Of a DNA stretch of 64,000 bases, positions 54,599 to 63,646 are shown piece by piece (position 1 is the stretch's first letter; the number at the start of each line of letters is the position of its first letter). The notes under the pieces were generated by a model that worked only from the letters and a program-made list of their open reading frames with translations, did no database searches and was not told where the DNA came from. The DNA is from an uncultured Paracoccaceae bacterium (lineage in GTDB: Bacteria > Pseudomonadota > Alphaproteobacteria > Rhodobacterales > Rhodobacteraceae): the NCBI GenBank assembly GCA_947500005.1, contig CANMQJ010000009.1, positions 124,001-188,000 on the forward strand. Reading direction: 5' to 3'. A program made the translations under genes and the position numbers.

Positions 54599-55915
54599 AT
54601 GATGCCGGGTCTCAGTTTTACGCTGCCGCACTGGCTGTACTGGGTGGGGCTGATCGTCTTTCCCCTCGTGGCGATGGTGCTGTCGCGCCGACCGCAGCCT
54701 GACCAGAAACGCTATACGCTGCCGCTGGCCTACATGATCGCCATCACCGGCGGCATCATCGGGCTGCACCGGTTCTACCTGAAAAGCCTGCTGGGGCTGG
54801 TCTATCTCCCGATCTTCCTCTTCGTGCTCCATGCCAACGGGCAGACGCAGGATGCGCGTTCGGTCCTGTCGGATTTCGAGAACCAGCTGCGTGTCGCGGA
54901 ACGCACTGTCGAGCGCGAGGAGGGCCGTGTCGGTTCGGCGCGCGCCGAGCTGGAGGAGCTGCAGGCCGCGGTGGAGGCGGCGGAGGAAGGCTCATTTGCG
55001 GAAAAGAGCGCCGAGCGCCGGCTGAGCCGCGCGCAGGACACGATCAGCAAGGGCGAGACGCGGCTGACCGAGGCGCGCGGCACGCTGGAGGAGATCACGC
55101 CGCTGCGCGACGAGGCCGCGGCGACGCGCGCCTTCTGGGACGACGCGGCGGGATATGCCTTTTACCTGATCCTGATCCTGCTGGCGATCGACATGCTGCT
55201 TTTGCCGGGCCTGGTGCGGCGCGCCAATGCCGCCCTGCCCCCCGAGGAGGAGATCACCGAGGCCGAGCGCGCGCTGCGTGCCGCCGAGGCCGAGGAGGGG
55301 CCGAAGCACGACAGCGAATATGCCGAGAACTGGATCGACCGGCTGTCGCTGTTCTGCGGGGAGTTCGTGGCCTATTGGGCGGTGATCGCCGTCTTCGTCT
55401 ATTACTACGAGGTGATCGCCCGCTATGTCTTCGGCTCGCCCACGAACTGGGCGCATGAGTCGATGTACCTGATGTTCGGGATGCAGTACCTGATCGCGGG
55501 CGCCTATGCGATGCTGACGGAAAGCCATGTGCGCGTCGACATCTTCTATGCGCCGTTGTCGAAGCCGCGCAAGGCCTGGGTCGACCTGCTGACCTCGATC
55601 TTCTTCTTCATCTTCGCGGGAACGCTTTTGTGGACCTCGTGGACCTTCGCGATGGATGCGATCGCGGTGCCTTCGGGCAACTCGGTCCTGTCGGACTGGG
55701 CGCGGGGGCAGATCGGGTTCGGCGAGATGATCGGCGGTTTCGGGCTGAACCAATGGACCGATCCGAATGTGCGCTGGGGCGAGATCAGCTTCAACGAATG
55801 GGAAGTGCCGCTCTGGCCAATGAAATGGGTGATGGTGATGGGCGGCGTTCTGCTTGTCTTGCAGGGGATTTCCAAGATGTCCAAGGACATCCGCGAAATC
55901 GCACGGGGGAACTGA
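54599..55915 (+). CDS. TRAP small permease subunit with N-terminal TM2/coiled-coil extension
   Basis: A 438-aa protein, more than twice the usual 160 to 200 aa of DctQ. Residues 1-80 have helices and a TM2-like unit (YMIAITGGIIGLHRFYLKSL). Residues about 85-185 are a charged coiled coil (REEGRVGSARAELEELQAAV), then one more helix, an acidic linker, and the four-helix DctQ domain from about residue 245 (VIARYVFGSPTNWAHESMYL). It ends just before the large permease. The start may be the ATG at 54599 or 54602. Confidence 0.88.
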   Translation: MMPGLSFTLPHWLYWVGLIVFPLVAMVLSRRPQPDQKRYTLPLAYMIAITGGIIGLHRFYLKSLLGLVYLPIFLFVLHANGQTQDARSVLSDFENQLRVAERTVEREEGRVGSARAELEELQAAVEAAEEGSFAEKSAERRLSRAQDTISKGETRLTEARGTLEEITPLRDEAAATRAFWDDAAGYAFYLILILLAIDMLLLPGLVRRANAALPPEEEITEAERALRAAEAEEGPKHDSEYAENWIDRLSLFCGEFVAYWAVIAVFVYYYEVIARYVFGSPTNWAHESMYLMFGMQYLIAGAYAMLTESHVRVDIFYAPLSKPRKAWVDLLTSIFFFIFAGTLLWTSWTFAMDAIAVPSGNSVLSDWARGQIGFGEMIGGFGLNQWTDPNVRWGEISFNEWEVPLWPMKWVMVMGGVLLVLQGISKMSKDIREIARGN

Positions 55916-55918
55916 GGC

Positions 55919-57274
55919 ATGGGTATCGAGATCGACATCGCGTGGCTCACGCTGATCATGTTCGGCAGCCTTCTGGCGCTGCTTATGGCGGGGCTGCCGC
56001 TGGCCTTCGTGACGGGCGGCCTGGCCTGCGTGTTCCTGTTCATCCTCGGGGACGCGCGCGCGCTCAACATCGTGCCGAGCCGCATCTTTCCGCTGATGAC
56101 CAATTACCAGCTTTCGGCCATTCCGCTGTTCATCTTCATGGCGGCGATGCTGGAGAGGGCGGGCATCATCAACGACATGTTCGACGTGATCTACAAGGTC
56201 ATGGGCGGGCTCAAGGGCGGTCTTGCGGCGGCGACGATCATCGCCTCGACGATCCTGGCCGCGATGGTGGGCGTGATCGGCGCGGCGGTGGTGACCATGG
56301 GCATCATCGCGCTGCCGGCGATGCTGAAACGGCAATACGACCCCAAGATCGCCATGGGTTCCATCATGGCCGGCGGAACGCTGGGCATTCTGATCCCACC
56401 CTCGATCCTGGCTATCATCTATGCGGTGGTGGCCGAGCAGTCGGTAGGCGAGTTGTTCATCGGCGCGGTCATTCCGGGGTTGCTGCTGTCGGGGATGTAT
56501 ATCGCCTATGTCGTGGCGCGGTCCTACATCAACCCCGCGCTCGGCCCCGCGATCCCGGTCGAGGAGCGCGTGTCGAATGCCGACAAGGTCCGCCTGATCG
56601 GCAAGATGGCGGCCCCCATCACGCTGGTCGTGGTGGTGCTGGGGATCATCTTCTCGGGCGTCGCCACGCCGGTGGAGGCCGCGGGCATCGGCACATTCGG
56701 CGCCTTCATCGTGGCCGCGATCCATCGCAAGCTGGACTGGCCGACGATCCGCGAGGCCTGCACCACCACGCTGAAGGCCAGCGCCATGGTCATCTGGATC
56801 ATGTTCGGCGCGACGATCTTCGTGGGTCTCTACGTGCTGGAGGGCGGCCAGCAATTCGTGCAGGACGCGCTGGCGGCGACGGGTCTGGGGCCGTGGGGCA
56901 TCCTGATCCTGATGCAGATCCTGCTGGTGATCCTGGGAATGTTCCTGGACTGGGTCGGCATTCTGCTGCTTTGCGTGCCGATCTTCGTGCCGATCATCAA
57001 GGCGCTGGGGGCCGCGGCCTTTGGCCTGTCGAATCCCGAGGACCTGGTCCTGTGGTTCGGGGTGCTTTACCTGGTGAACATGCAGATGTCGTTCCTGTCG
57101 CCGCCCTTCGGCTATGCGCTGTTCTACCTGCGCGGGGTGGCGCCGGCCGAGATCCCGATGTCGGACATCTTCAAGTCCGCCCTGCCCTTCCTCGCGTTGC
57201 AGGTGGTGGGTCTGGTGCTGTGCATGGTCTTTCCCGAGATCATCACCTGGCTGCCGCGGCTCGTCTACGGGTGA
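55919..57274 (+). CDS. TRAP transporter large permease (DctM family)
   Basis: A 451-aa protein of about twelve helices. The family marks are IPLFIFMAAMLERAG, SIMAGGTLGILIPPSI and MNMQ-type helix motifs near the end (LYLVNMQMSFLSPPFGYALF). It carries sodium-coupled import of the DctP-bound substrate. It starts 3 bases after the small permease gene. Its last 10 bases overlap the convergent DUF1194 gene. Confidence 0.94.
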   Translation: MGIEIDIAWLTLIMFGSLLALLMAGLPLAFVTGGLACVFLFILGDARALNIVPSRIFPLMTNYQLSAIPLFIFMAAMLERAGIINDMFDVIYKVMGGLKGGLAAATIIASTILAAMVGVIGAAVVTMGIIALPAMLKRQYDPKIAMGSIMAGGTLGILIPPSILAIIYAVVAEQSVGELFIGAVIPGLLLSGMYIAYVVARSYINPALGPAIPVEERVSNADKVRLIGKMAAPITLVVVVLGIIFSGVATPVEAAGIGTFGAFIVAAIHRKLDWPTIREACTTTLKASAMVIWIMFGATIFVGLYVLEGGQQFVQDALAATGLGPWGILILMQILLVILGMFLDWVGILLLCVPIFVPIIKALGAAAFGLSNPEDLVLWFGVLYLVNMQMSFLSPPFGYALFYLRGVAPAEIPMSDIFKSALPFLALQVVGLVLCMVFPEIITWLPRLVYG

Positions 57275-57984
57275 CGGGGCGCCGGCCGCCCGGCGAAATC
57301 GCGGTCGGGCATCCGGTCCGATATCTCGAGGATCAGCTTGCGGATGATGGCATCGGCCAGATCCTCCTCGCTGGCCGCGGTGACGACAAACGCGCCGCGG
57401 CCGCCGATGATCCGCTCCTCGTAGATCCGGCCGAGGTCGGGGAAGCGGGACGCGGTATCGCAGAAGCGGCAGAGGATGGGCAGCCCGTTGATGGTGATGC
57501 CCGCGGCCAGCACTTGCGCGCGGGCCTCGGCGATGGAGGGGCCGGAGTAGCTGTTGGGGCTGTCACCGGAGAAATCGATCACCTTGCGCCAGCCCTCGAA
57601 ATCGTTCTGTTCGATCATGCGTTTCGCGTCGAGCAGCGCCGAGCCGATGGCGTTGCGGCCATAGGCCTGTCGCGGCGGATCCAGCAGGCGGCCCGCGAAG
57701 ACCGAAGCCGATGCGGGACCGTCGATGCGCATCCAGTCGACGACGACGGCGGTGTTGGCCGCCCATTCGACATAGGTCACGGCAATCGCCTGGTAAGCTG
57801 TTCCGTCTATGGTCGCGAGCACGCGCGCATCGGTGATCGCGCGCGCATAGCCCTCGCGCTGGAAGCGGATCTCGTCCTCGGAGATCGAGCCGGAGGCATC
57901 GGCCAGCAGCACAAGCTCGAGATCGACATCCTCGGCCCATGCGGGCAGCGCGAGCCAGAGCAGGACTGTCAGCAACACCCTCAT
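57265..57984 (-). CDS. Secreted DUF1194 (von Willebrand-like) protein
   Basis: A 239-aa product with a signal peptide (LLTVLLWLALPAWA) and a VWA-like fold. The metal-ion adhesion site DASGSIS (Asp29, Ser31, Ser33) is intact. A cysteine pair is seen in LCRFC. DUF1194 proteins are exported and of unknown role. It lies downstream of the protease gene on the same strand (46 bases away), and convergent with the TRAP permease. Confidence 0.88.
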   Translation of the reverse strand: MRVLLTVLLWLALPAWAEDVDLELVLLADASGSISEDEIRFQREGYARAITDARVLATIDGTAYQAIAVTYVEWAANTAVVVDWMRIDGPASASVFAGRLLDPPRQAYGRNAIGSALLDAKRMIEQNDFEGWRKVIDFSGDSPNSYSGPSIAEARAQVLAAGITINGLPILCRFCDTASRFPDLGRIYEERIIGGRGAFVVTAASEEDLADAIIRKLILEISDRMPDRDFAGRPAPRHP

Positions 57985-58030
57985 GGCGAAGATCTAGCCT
58001 GTCTTCCGCGCCGATCCAGTCCCGCCGCCA

Positions 58031-60586
58031 TCAGGCCAGAAGGTTGAAGACGTCCCCGTCGAGCTGGATGTTGATCGCCCGCTCGCCGTCGCCATCGACC
58101 AGCGCCCAGAGCAGGTTGCCAGTGGGGATATGGGTGATGAACGCCTCCTGCACGCCGGCCTCGCCCGCATTGGCGGTTTCGGCCATCTGGACCAGGAAAT
58201 CCGACGCCGCCGCCCCACGGCCGCCGAAGACCAGCACGTCGCCGTCGCGTGCGCTGAAATCCTGGATCCAGTCGCTGCCGTGATCGGCCACGCCCAGGTG
58301 ATAGAAACGGTCTGCCCCCTCGCCGCCATTCACGCGGTCGTAACCGAAGCCGCCATTGACGAAATCGTTCCCAGCCCCGCCATAGAGCAGGTCCGACCAC
58401 GCCTGGCCCGTCAGGACATCGTCGCCCGCCGCCCCGATCACGGTATCCGTGCCGAACCCGCCCGAGACGGTGTCGTTGCCCGCGTCGCCGCGCAGCTCGT
58501 CATTGCCGTAGCCACCGTCGATATTATCGTTCCCGTCACCGCCATAGACCACGTCGCGCAGGTCGGCCTCGGTTGCGCCGCCCTCGATCACGTCATCGCC
58601 ATCCGCGCCGTTCAAGGTGTCGTTGCCGTCGCCACCCAGAAGCGTGTCATTGCCCGCGCGGCCATTGAGGTTGTCGTTGCCGGCGCGCCCGTCAAGCCGG
58701 TTCCCGGACGCGTTGCCGCCGAGCAGGTCGTTGCCGGTACCGCCCGTTGCGTTCTCGATGACAACGCCATTGGCGATGGTCAGCCCGCCAAAGATCCCCT
58801 CCACGTAGGAGACGAAACCACCGCCGCCCTCCTCCTGCTGCAGGGTTGCCGCCCGCAGGTCGATGACGGCCCGGGTGCTGCCGTCATATCTGATCGCGTC
58901 GGTGCCGCCGGTATCCCAGATCGCGGTATAGCCCGTCCCGCGCGCGTTGGTATCGGTCAGCGCATAGCTGTCGTCACCATTGGCGAAACTGGTGTTGGTG
59001 CCGTATTTCTGCTGGATAACCGCGATGTCGAAGGCCATCGGCGTGCGCGAGATCCCGTATTCCAGCGTGCCGCTGGCGCCCACCGGCCCGTCTCCCCAGC
59101 CCTTGTTGTAGGACATGACGGTAAAGACTTCCTGGTTCAGGGAGAACTCGCCGGTGTCCTCGGACGCGCGCACCCCCTCGAACAGCTCGCCGTTGCCGCC
59201 GCCATTGTCATGCGGATGCGCAAGCCCGAGCCCGTGGCCGAATTCGTGGATGAAGTTGGAATACCCGTAAGCGCCCTGTGAGAGCAGCCCGCCCGCCGCA
59301 TCCGACCAGAAGACCGGGTTGGTGTTGAACCAGCCCTCCCCCTGAAGCTGACCCAGACCCGGATCGGGCGGCCCCATCTTCCCCGAGAGGCCGCTGTCGA
59401 GAAACCCCTTGCCCAGCACGAAATCCGCATCCGCACGGGCCGACACCTCTTCGAAGGTCAGCAGGGAAAAGCGGGAATATTCCGAAAGCGCCGCCGCCGC
59501 CTGCTGGCGTTCATAGGCCGTCCAGTCGCTGTCGGTGATTTCCTGCATGACGCTTTCGCCCGCGCCGGCGAAATAATAGAGGATATGGGTCTTGTCGAGC
59601 TTGACGCCCCAGTCGACCCCCTTCAGCGGGTCGGGCGCGGGCGGCGGGGCCAGTTCGACCACGTTCAGCCGGAATTCGCCCGTGGTCGAACGCGAACCCG
59701 TCGCTTCGATGTAATAGGTGCCGGACGTCTCGATTTCGAACGCGATGAAGGCGTTGCGTGTAATCCCGTTGTCGTCGTTCTCGGCCAGCACACTCAACTG
59801 CGCGTCGCGCAGCCGGATCAGGGGGTCGCCCAGCGCGTTGCCATTGTCGCCAAAGGCGTCGAGCACGGCATAGTAGGATTTGCCCGCTTCGAGTTCGATG
59901 GCGTACATGTCTATGTCATCGACATAATCGACCGTGCCGATGACCGGCACGTTGACCTGCGCCGGTGCGGCCAGGTTGGGAATGTCGCCCACCGCGTCAT
60001 CGTTGTAATTCACGGCGTTCAGCGCGATCTGGTAGGCGCCGGTGGTCTGCCCGTTGCCGCCGAACCCGGTGGCCTCGACGAAATACAGCCCGGTTCGGGT
60101 GGCGGTGAAGGCGAGCACGCTGTCCAGGGACTGGAACTTGTTGTCGTTGCTCAGCAGCGCGGTGCCGAAATTGTCGCGCAACACCAGCAACGGATCCCCC
60201 ACTCCGTCGATCGGCAGCGCCGCCATGCTCACCTCGTAGCTCTGGCCCTGCACGAGGGACATGCGGAACCAGTCCGTGTCGCCCGATGCGCCGATCTCGG
60301 CATTGAGCCGCATGCCCGGAGTCAGCTCGATATTGGTAAAGCCATTGGCGGGAATATCGTTGTCCGGACCGAACGCGGTGGGGTCGTTCTCGGGGAAGCC
60401 TACGCCCTCGTGAGGATCGAACGGCAACTCCGGCTCCTCGTTGCCGAAGAGAAACTCGGCATCGGCGATCTCAAGCCCCAGTTCCTCGATCTGGTCGAGT
60501 GTGTCCTCTGCCGGGAAGGGAACGGTCTTGCCGGTATAGGGGCATTCCGGGTCAAAGGGACGAAATTCAGAACAGATACTACACAC
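58031..60586 (-). CDS. RTX-type M10 metalloprotease with two PPC domains
   Basis: An 851-aa secreted metalloprotease. Two pre-peptidase C-terminal (PPC) domains come first (about 75-195 and 205-315; DWFRMSLVQGQSYEVSMAAL and DMYAIELEAGKSYYAVLDAF). The catalytic domain has His447, Glu448, His451 and His457 (HEFGHGLGLAH) and the Met-turn at Met491 (TVMSYN). RTX nonapeptides (GGxGxDxLx) follow, and the tail ends FNLLA. There is no N-terminal signal, so type I secretion is expected. The region from about 660 to the end is closely similar to the next gene's C-terminus. Confidence 0.93.
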   Translation of the reverse strand: MCSICSEFRPFDPECPYTGKTVPFPAEDTLDQIEELGLEIADAEFLFGNEEPELPFDPHEGVGFPENDPTAFGPDNDIPANGFTNIELTPGMRLNAEIGASGDTDWFRMSLVQGQSYEVSMAALPIDGVGDPLLVLRDNFGTALLSNDNKFQSLDSVLAFTATRTGLYFVEATGFGGNGQTTGAYQIALNAVNYNDDAVGDIPNLAAPAQVNVPVIGTVDYVDDIDMYAIELEAGKSYYAVLDAFGDNGNALGDPLIRLRDAQLSVLAENDDNGITRNAFIAFEIETSGTYYIEATGSRSTTGEFRLNVVELAPPPAPDPLKGVDWGVKLDKTHILYYFAGAGESVMQEITDSDWTAYERQQAAAALSEYSRFSLLTFEEVSARADADFVLGKGFLDSGLSGKMGPPDPGLGQLQGEGWFNTNPVFWSDAAGGLLSQGAYGYSNFIHEFGHGLGLAHPHDNGGGNGELFEGVRASEDTGEFSLNQEVFTVMSYNKGWGDGPVGASGTLEYGISRTPMAFDIAVIQQKYGTNTSFANGDDSYALTDTNARGTGYTAIWDTGGTDAIRYDGSTRAVIDLRAATLQQEEGGGGFVSYVEGIFGGLTIANGVVIENATGGTGNDLLGGNASGNRLDGRAGNDNLNGRAGNDTLLGGDGNDTLNGADGDDVIEGGATEADLRDVVYGGDGNDNIDGGYGNDELRGDAGNDTVSGGFGTDTVIGAAGDDVLTGQAWSDLLYGGAGNDFVNGGFGYDRVNGGEGADRFYHLGVADHGSDWIQDFSARDGDVLVFGGRGAAASDFLVQMAETANAGEAGVQEAFITHIPTGNLLWALVDGDGERAINIQLDGDVFNLLA
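58034..58590. repeat. Shared RTX C-terminal module, copy 1
   Basis: The last about 185 codons of the protease gene match those of the FG-GAP gene (60914-61473) in order and at protein level (VADHGSDWIQD, NGGFGYDR, GNLLWALVDGD). By eye about three quarters of residues agree, and stretches of the DNA are identical. Confidence 0.8.
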
Positions 60587-60910
60587 AGGCGAGATCTCCG
60601 AAGCGCGTGGACCTTGAAAACGGTTGGCAGACCGGAGGACCCCTGGCGAATTTCAGGGATCCGCCGAGCGACCGATAAATTCACATGACGAGCATATGTC
60701 ATGTTGTCGCAGCGGCATAGCCCTGTCTGCGCTGCCCCGATCACACCACCAAGTGGACGACCTGTGCGCATGAAGGTAGGTCAAAACGCGGCCTGAGCGT
60801 CGCGGCGATGGCCGGACGGCGCTGTGTCTTCTCGGAGATCGAGGCTGAATATTGGCCCGGCATCGCGCGTCTGCATCCGCCGACCGGGTTGCCGGCCGGC
60901 GGAGCGCTGC
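60587..60910. other. Intergenic region between two RTX genes
   Basis: 324 bases between the stop of the FG-GAP gene and the start of the protease gene (both minus strand). It should hold the protease promoter. I see no repeat, clear terminator or RNA gene in it, and no convincing open frame. Confidence 0.6.
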
Positions 60911-63460
60911 TCAGGCGAGCAGGTCGAAGGTCTGGCCCGCGATCTGGATGTTGATCGCGTCTTGCGCGTCGCCGTCGACAAGCGCCCAGAGCAGGTTGCC
61001 CGAGGGCACGTGGGTGATGAACACCTCGCTTACGCCCGCGGCCCCGGCACCCGACGTCTCGGCCACCTGAACAAGGAAGTCGTCCGCCGTGGCCGGACCG
61101 ACCCCGCCGCCATAGGTCAGCAGGTCGCCCTCGGCGGCGTCGTAGTCCTGGATCCAGTCGCTGCCGTGATCTGCCACGCCCAGGTGGAAGAAGCGGTCGC
61201 CATCCGCGCCGCCGTTCAGCCGGTCATAGCCGAAGCCGCCATTGATGAAGTCGAACCCGTCATTGCCGAACATCATGTCGCTGAGCGCGCCGCCTGTCAG
61301 CTGGTCCTCGCCCGCATTGCCGATCACCGTGTCGGACCCGAAGCCGCCGGCAACGGTGTCGTTGCCCTCGCCGCCATGCAGCTCGTCATTGCCATAGCCG
61401 CCATCGACGCTGTCATCGCCCGCCCCGGCATACACGAGATCGCGCAGGTCGGCCTCGCTGCTGCCGCCATTGATCACGTCCGCGCCGTCATCACCGGTCA
61501 CCGTATCCGCGCCGTCGAGGGCGGAAATCGTGTCGTCCCCCGCCGTGCCGACAAGCCGGTCATTGCCGGGGGTGCCGTCGATCACCTCTCCGGGGGTGTC
61601 GAACGAGGGGGTCACGACATAGACGCGGCCATCGGTCAGCGGGATCTGGCTGCCATCCTCCAGCGTCTGGAGCGGCCCGGGCGCACCGATCAGGAGTTCG
61701 GGCGCGCCGTCGCCGTTGATGTCGATCGGGCCCGAGATCGAGGCGCCAGCCAGTTGCCCCTGCTGGGAGGGTCCATCGAGCCGGAGGATGCCGAAGCTGT
61801 CCTGTGCCGAGGCGGCGTAATCGGCGAATTGCCCGATCCCGTCGAAATCGACCAGCTCGGAGGTGGGGCCTTCATCCTCGCCGGTGCGGCCCAGCACGAC
61901 GTAGACCGCGCCGTCACGCTCGCCCGCATTGGTGAAACCTACGGCAAAATCGTCCACACCGTCGCCATTCACATCGCCCGCGGGCGCCAGGTCGGAGACG
62001 AGCAGCCCCTCGCCGGTGGGTTCCTCGACATCGTCGAGCCCGGGATCGGCCCCGTCTCCGGTGGCATTGCCGAAGATCCTGAAGCTCGCCTCACCGGCCA
62101 GATCCTTGCGCCCCGACAGGTTCGCCCCGGCGAAGATCTCTGCATCGCCAAGCAGGCCATAGACCGCCCCGGCATTGGTCTGCATCCCGTCATCCAGAAG
62201 CGGCGCGCGGATGCCGATATCCTCGATCCCGTCGCCATTGATGTCGCCAAGCGACGCGATCCGCAGTCCGGTGCCCGAGAACTCTCCGGTGGCCTCGCCC
62301 TGAAGGAATATCTGGTCGCGCAGCACCACCTCTGCCGGCGCGTCGTCATTGCCGAAATCAAGGATGAACAGGCCACCCGAGCCATATTGCGCCTCGCCAT
62401 CCGAGGCGGTCAGCAGCTTGCCCCCGAAAGGCGAGCCGAGAATCAATTCGTCGCGGCCGTTTCCGTCGAGATCGGCCATCGCGACCGCGCCGGTGAAGCC
62501 GATGCTGCCGATGAAATCCGGCAGGTTGCCGCCGGAACCATCCGCCACCGTCTCGATGAAACCCTTCGTGAAGAAGCCTAGGCTGCCGTCGCCCTCGGCG
62601 ATGTCCGCGGTCAGGTCGATCTCGGCCGGAATCGTACCATTCCCGTAGATCGCATAGACACGGCCATCCGCGGCCACCGGTGTCAGATCGGGAAGGCCGG
62701 GGATGTCCGGCAGCTCCGGCGGGACGAAGACCGAGCCGTCGGGATTGTAGAGGATGCCTGACGCCTGGAACGTGCCCAGCGCGACATCCGCCAATCCGTC
62801 GCCGTTCAGGTCCCCGCCCGCGGCGAAGGACAGACCGGTGCGCAGCGTTTCCGCCTCGCCGTGGATGACGGTGACGCCCGGTTCCTCGCCCGGTGTCACG
62901 GGCGGCAGCGCGCCCAGATCGATGATCTCGCTGTTGAGGCCGGTCAGCGTTTCGGCGCCCGGGCCGCCATAGAGGATGTAGCCGGTTCCCGGACGGTGAT
63001 CGAAGGTCGGGAACGGGCTGGTCGGGTCTTCGGTCTCGACGAAGCTGGGCGCGGTGAGGAACACGTCGGCAAATCCGTCGCCGTTCACGTCGCCGGCAGC
63101 CGTGCCGCTGAGGATGTCATGCTCGCGCTCACCGATCACCAGCAGGCCGTTGCCGGCCACCTCACCCTCGGGCGCGAGGGCCTGCGGTGTCAGGTCCAGC
63201 GTACTGTCATCGATCGCGTCGGACAGGTTGGTGCCGCCATAGACGATGTAGAGGCCCCCGGCCTGTTCGCGGGCATTGCCGAAGAAATCGTGACCCGGTG
63301 CGCTGACGGCGAAATCCTCGACCCCGTCACCGTTGAAATCGCCGATATTCGAGACCTCGATACCGAGACCGGCCCGTTCTCCGACGCTGTTGATATTGCC
63401 CTCGACGGTAAACCCATAGGGGGCGGCGGTGGTGCTGAAATCATCCAATCGCTGGGCCAT
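60911..63460 (-). CDS. Secreted FG-GAP (integrin-alpha-like) RTX protein
   Basis: An 849-aa protein with seven Ca-binding FG-GAP repeats: GDFNGDGVEDFAV, GDVNGDGFADVFL, GDLNGDGLADVAL, ADLDGNGRDELIL, GDINGDGIEDIGI, GDVNGDGVDDFAV and IDINGDGAPELLI, which suits a seven-bladed beta-propeller. RTX repeats start at about residue 635 (VGTAGDDTISALDGADTV), and the C-terminus ends FDLLA like the protease. It has no signal peptide, so type I export is likely. Possible roles are surface adhesion or ion-dependent binding. Confidence 0.9.
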   Translation of the reverse strand: MAQRLDDFSTTAAPYGFTVEGNINSVGERAGLGIEVSNIGDFNGDGVEDFAVSAPGHDFFGNAREQAGGLYIVYGGTNLSDAIDDSTLDLTPQALAPEGEVAGNGLLVIGEREHDILSGTAAGDVNGDGFADVFLTAPSFVETEDPTSPFPTFDHRPGTGYILYGGPGAETLTGLNSEIIDLGALPPVTPGEEPGVTVIHGEAETLRTGLSFAAGGDLNGDGLADVALGTFQASGILYNPDGSVFVPPELPDIPGLPDLTPVAADGRVYAIYGNGTIPAEIDLTADIAEGDGSLGFFTKGFIETVADGSGGNLPDFIGSIGFTGAVAMADLDGNGRDELILGSPFGGKLLTASDGEAQYGSGGLFILDFGNDDAPAEVVLRDQIFLQGEATGEFSGTGLRIASLGDINGDGIEDIGIRAPLLDDGMQTNAGAVYGLLGDAEIFAGANLSGRKDLAGEASFRIFGNATGDGADPGLDDVEEPTGEGLLVSDLAPAGDVNGDGVDDFAVGFTNAGERDGAVYVVLGRTGEDEGPTSELVDFDGIGQFADYAASAQDSFGILRLDGPSQQGQLAGASISGPIDINGDGAPELLIGAPGPLQTLEDGSQIPLTDGRVYVVTPSFDTPGEVIDGTPGNDRLVGTAGDDTISALDGADTVTGDDGADVINGGSSEADLRDLVYAGAGDDSVDGGYGNDELHGGEGNDTVAGGFGSDTVIGNAGEDQLTGGALSDMMFGNDGFDFINGGFGYDRLNGGADGDRFFHLGVADHGSDWIQDYDAAEGDLLTYGGGVGPATADDFLVQVAETSGAGAAGVSEVFITHVPSGNLLWALVDGDAQDAINIQIAGQTFDLLA
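60914..61473. repeat. Shared RTX C-terminal module, copy 2
   Basis: The counterpart of 58034-58590: GYDRLNGGADGDRFFHLGVA and GSDWIQDYDAAEGD align with the protease tail. It probably includes the secretion signal, so the module has been exchanged or duplicated between the two genes. Confidence 0.8.
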
Positions 63461-63646
63461 GAAAATATTCCTTCACTCGAACGAAAAGCCATTCTTGAGG
63501 GTCGGAAGCTGACTTGATTCGCAGAGGGTTTCAAGAAGCACGGTCGGAAAATTACGGAAAGGTGCCGATATTATCCTTTCTATACAAAAGCTTGACCCGC
63601 GAGGCCTGGACGGTCGCGCGGATTGGGTGCGGAGAGTCGGCCCTGC

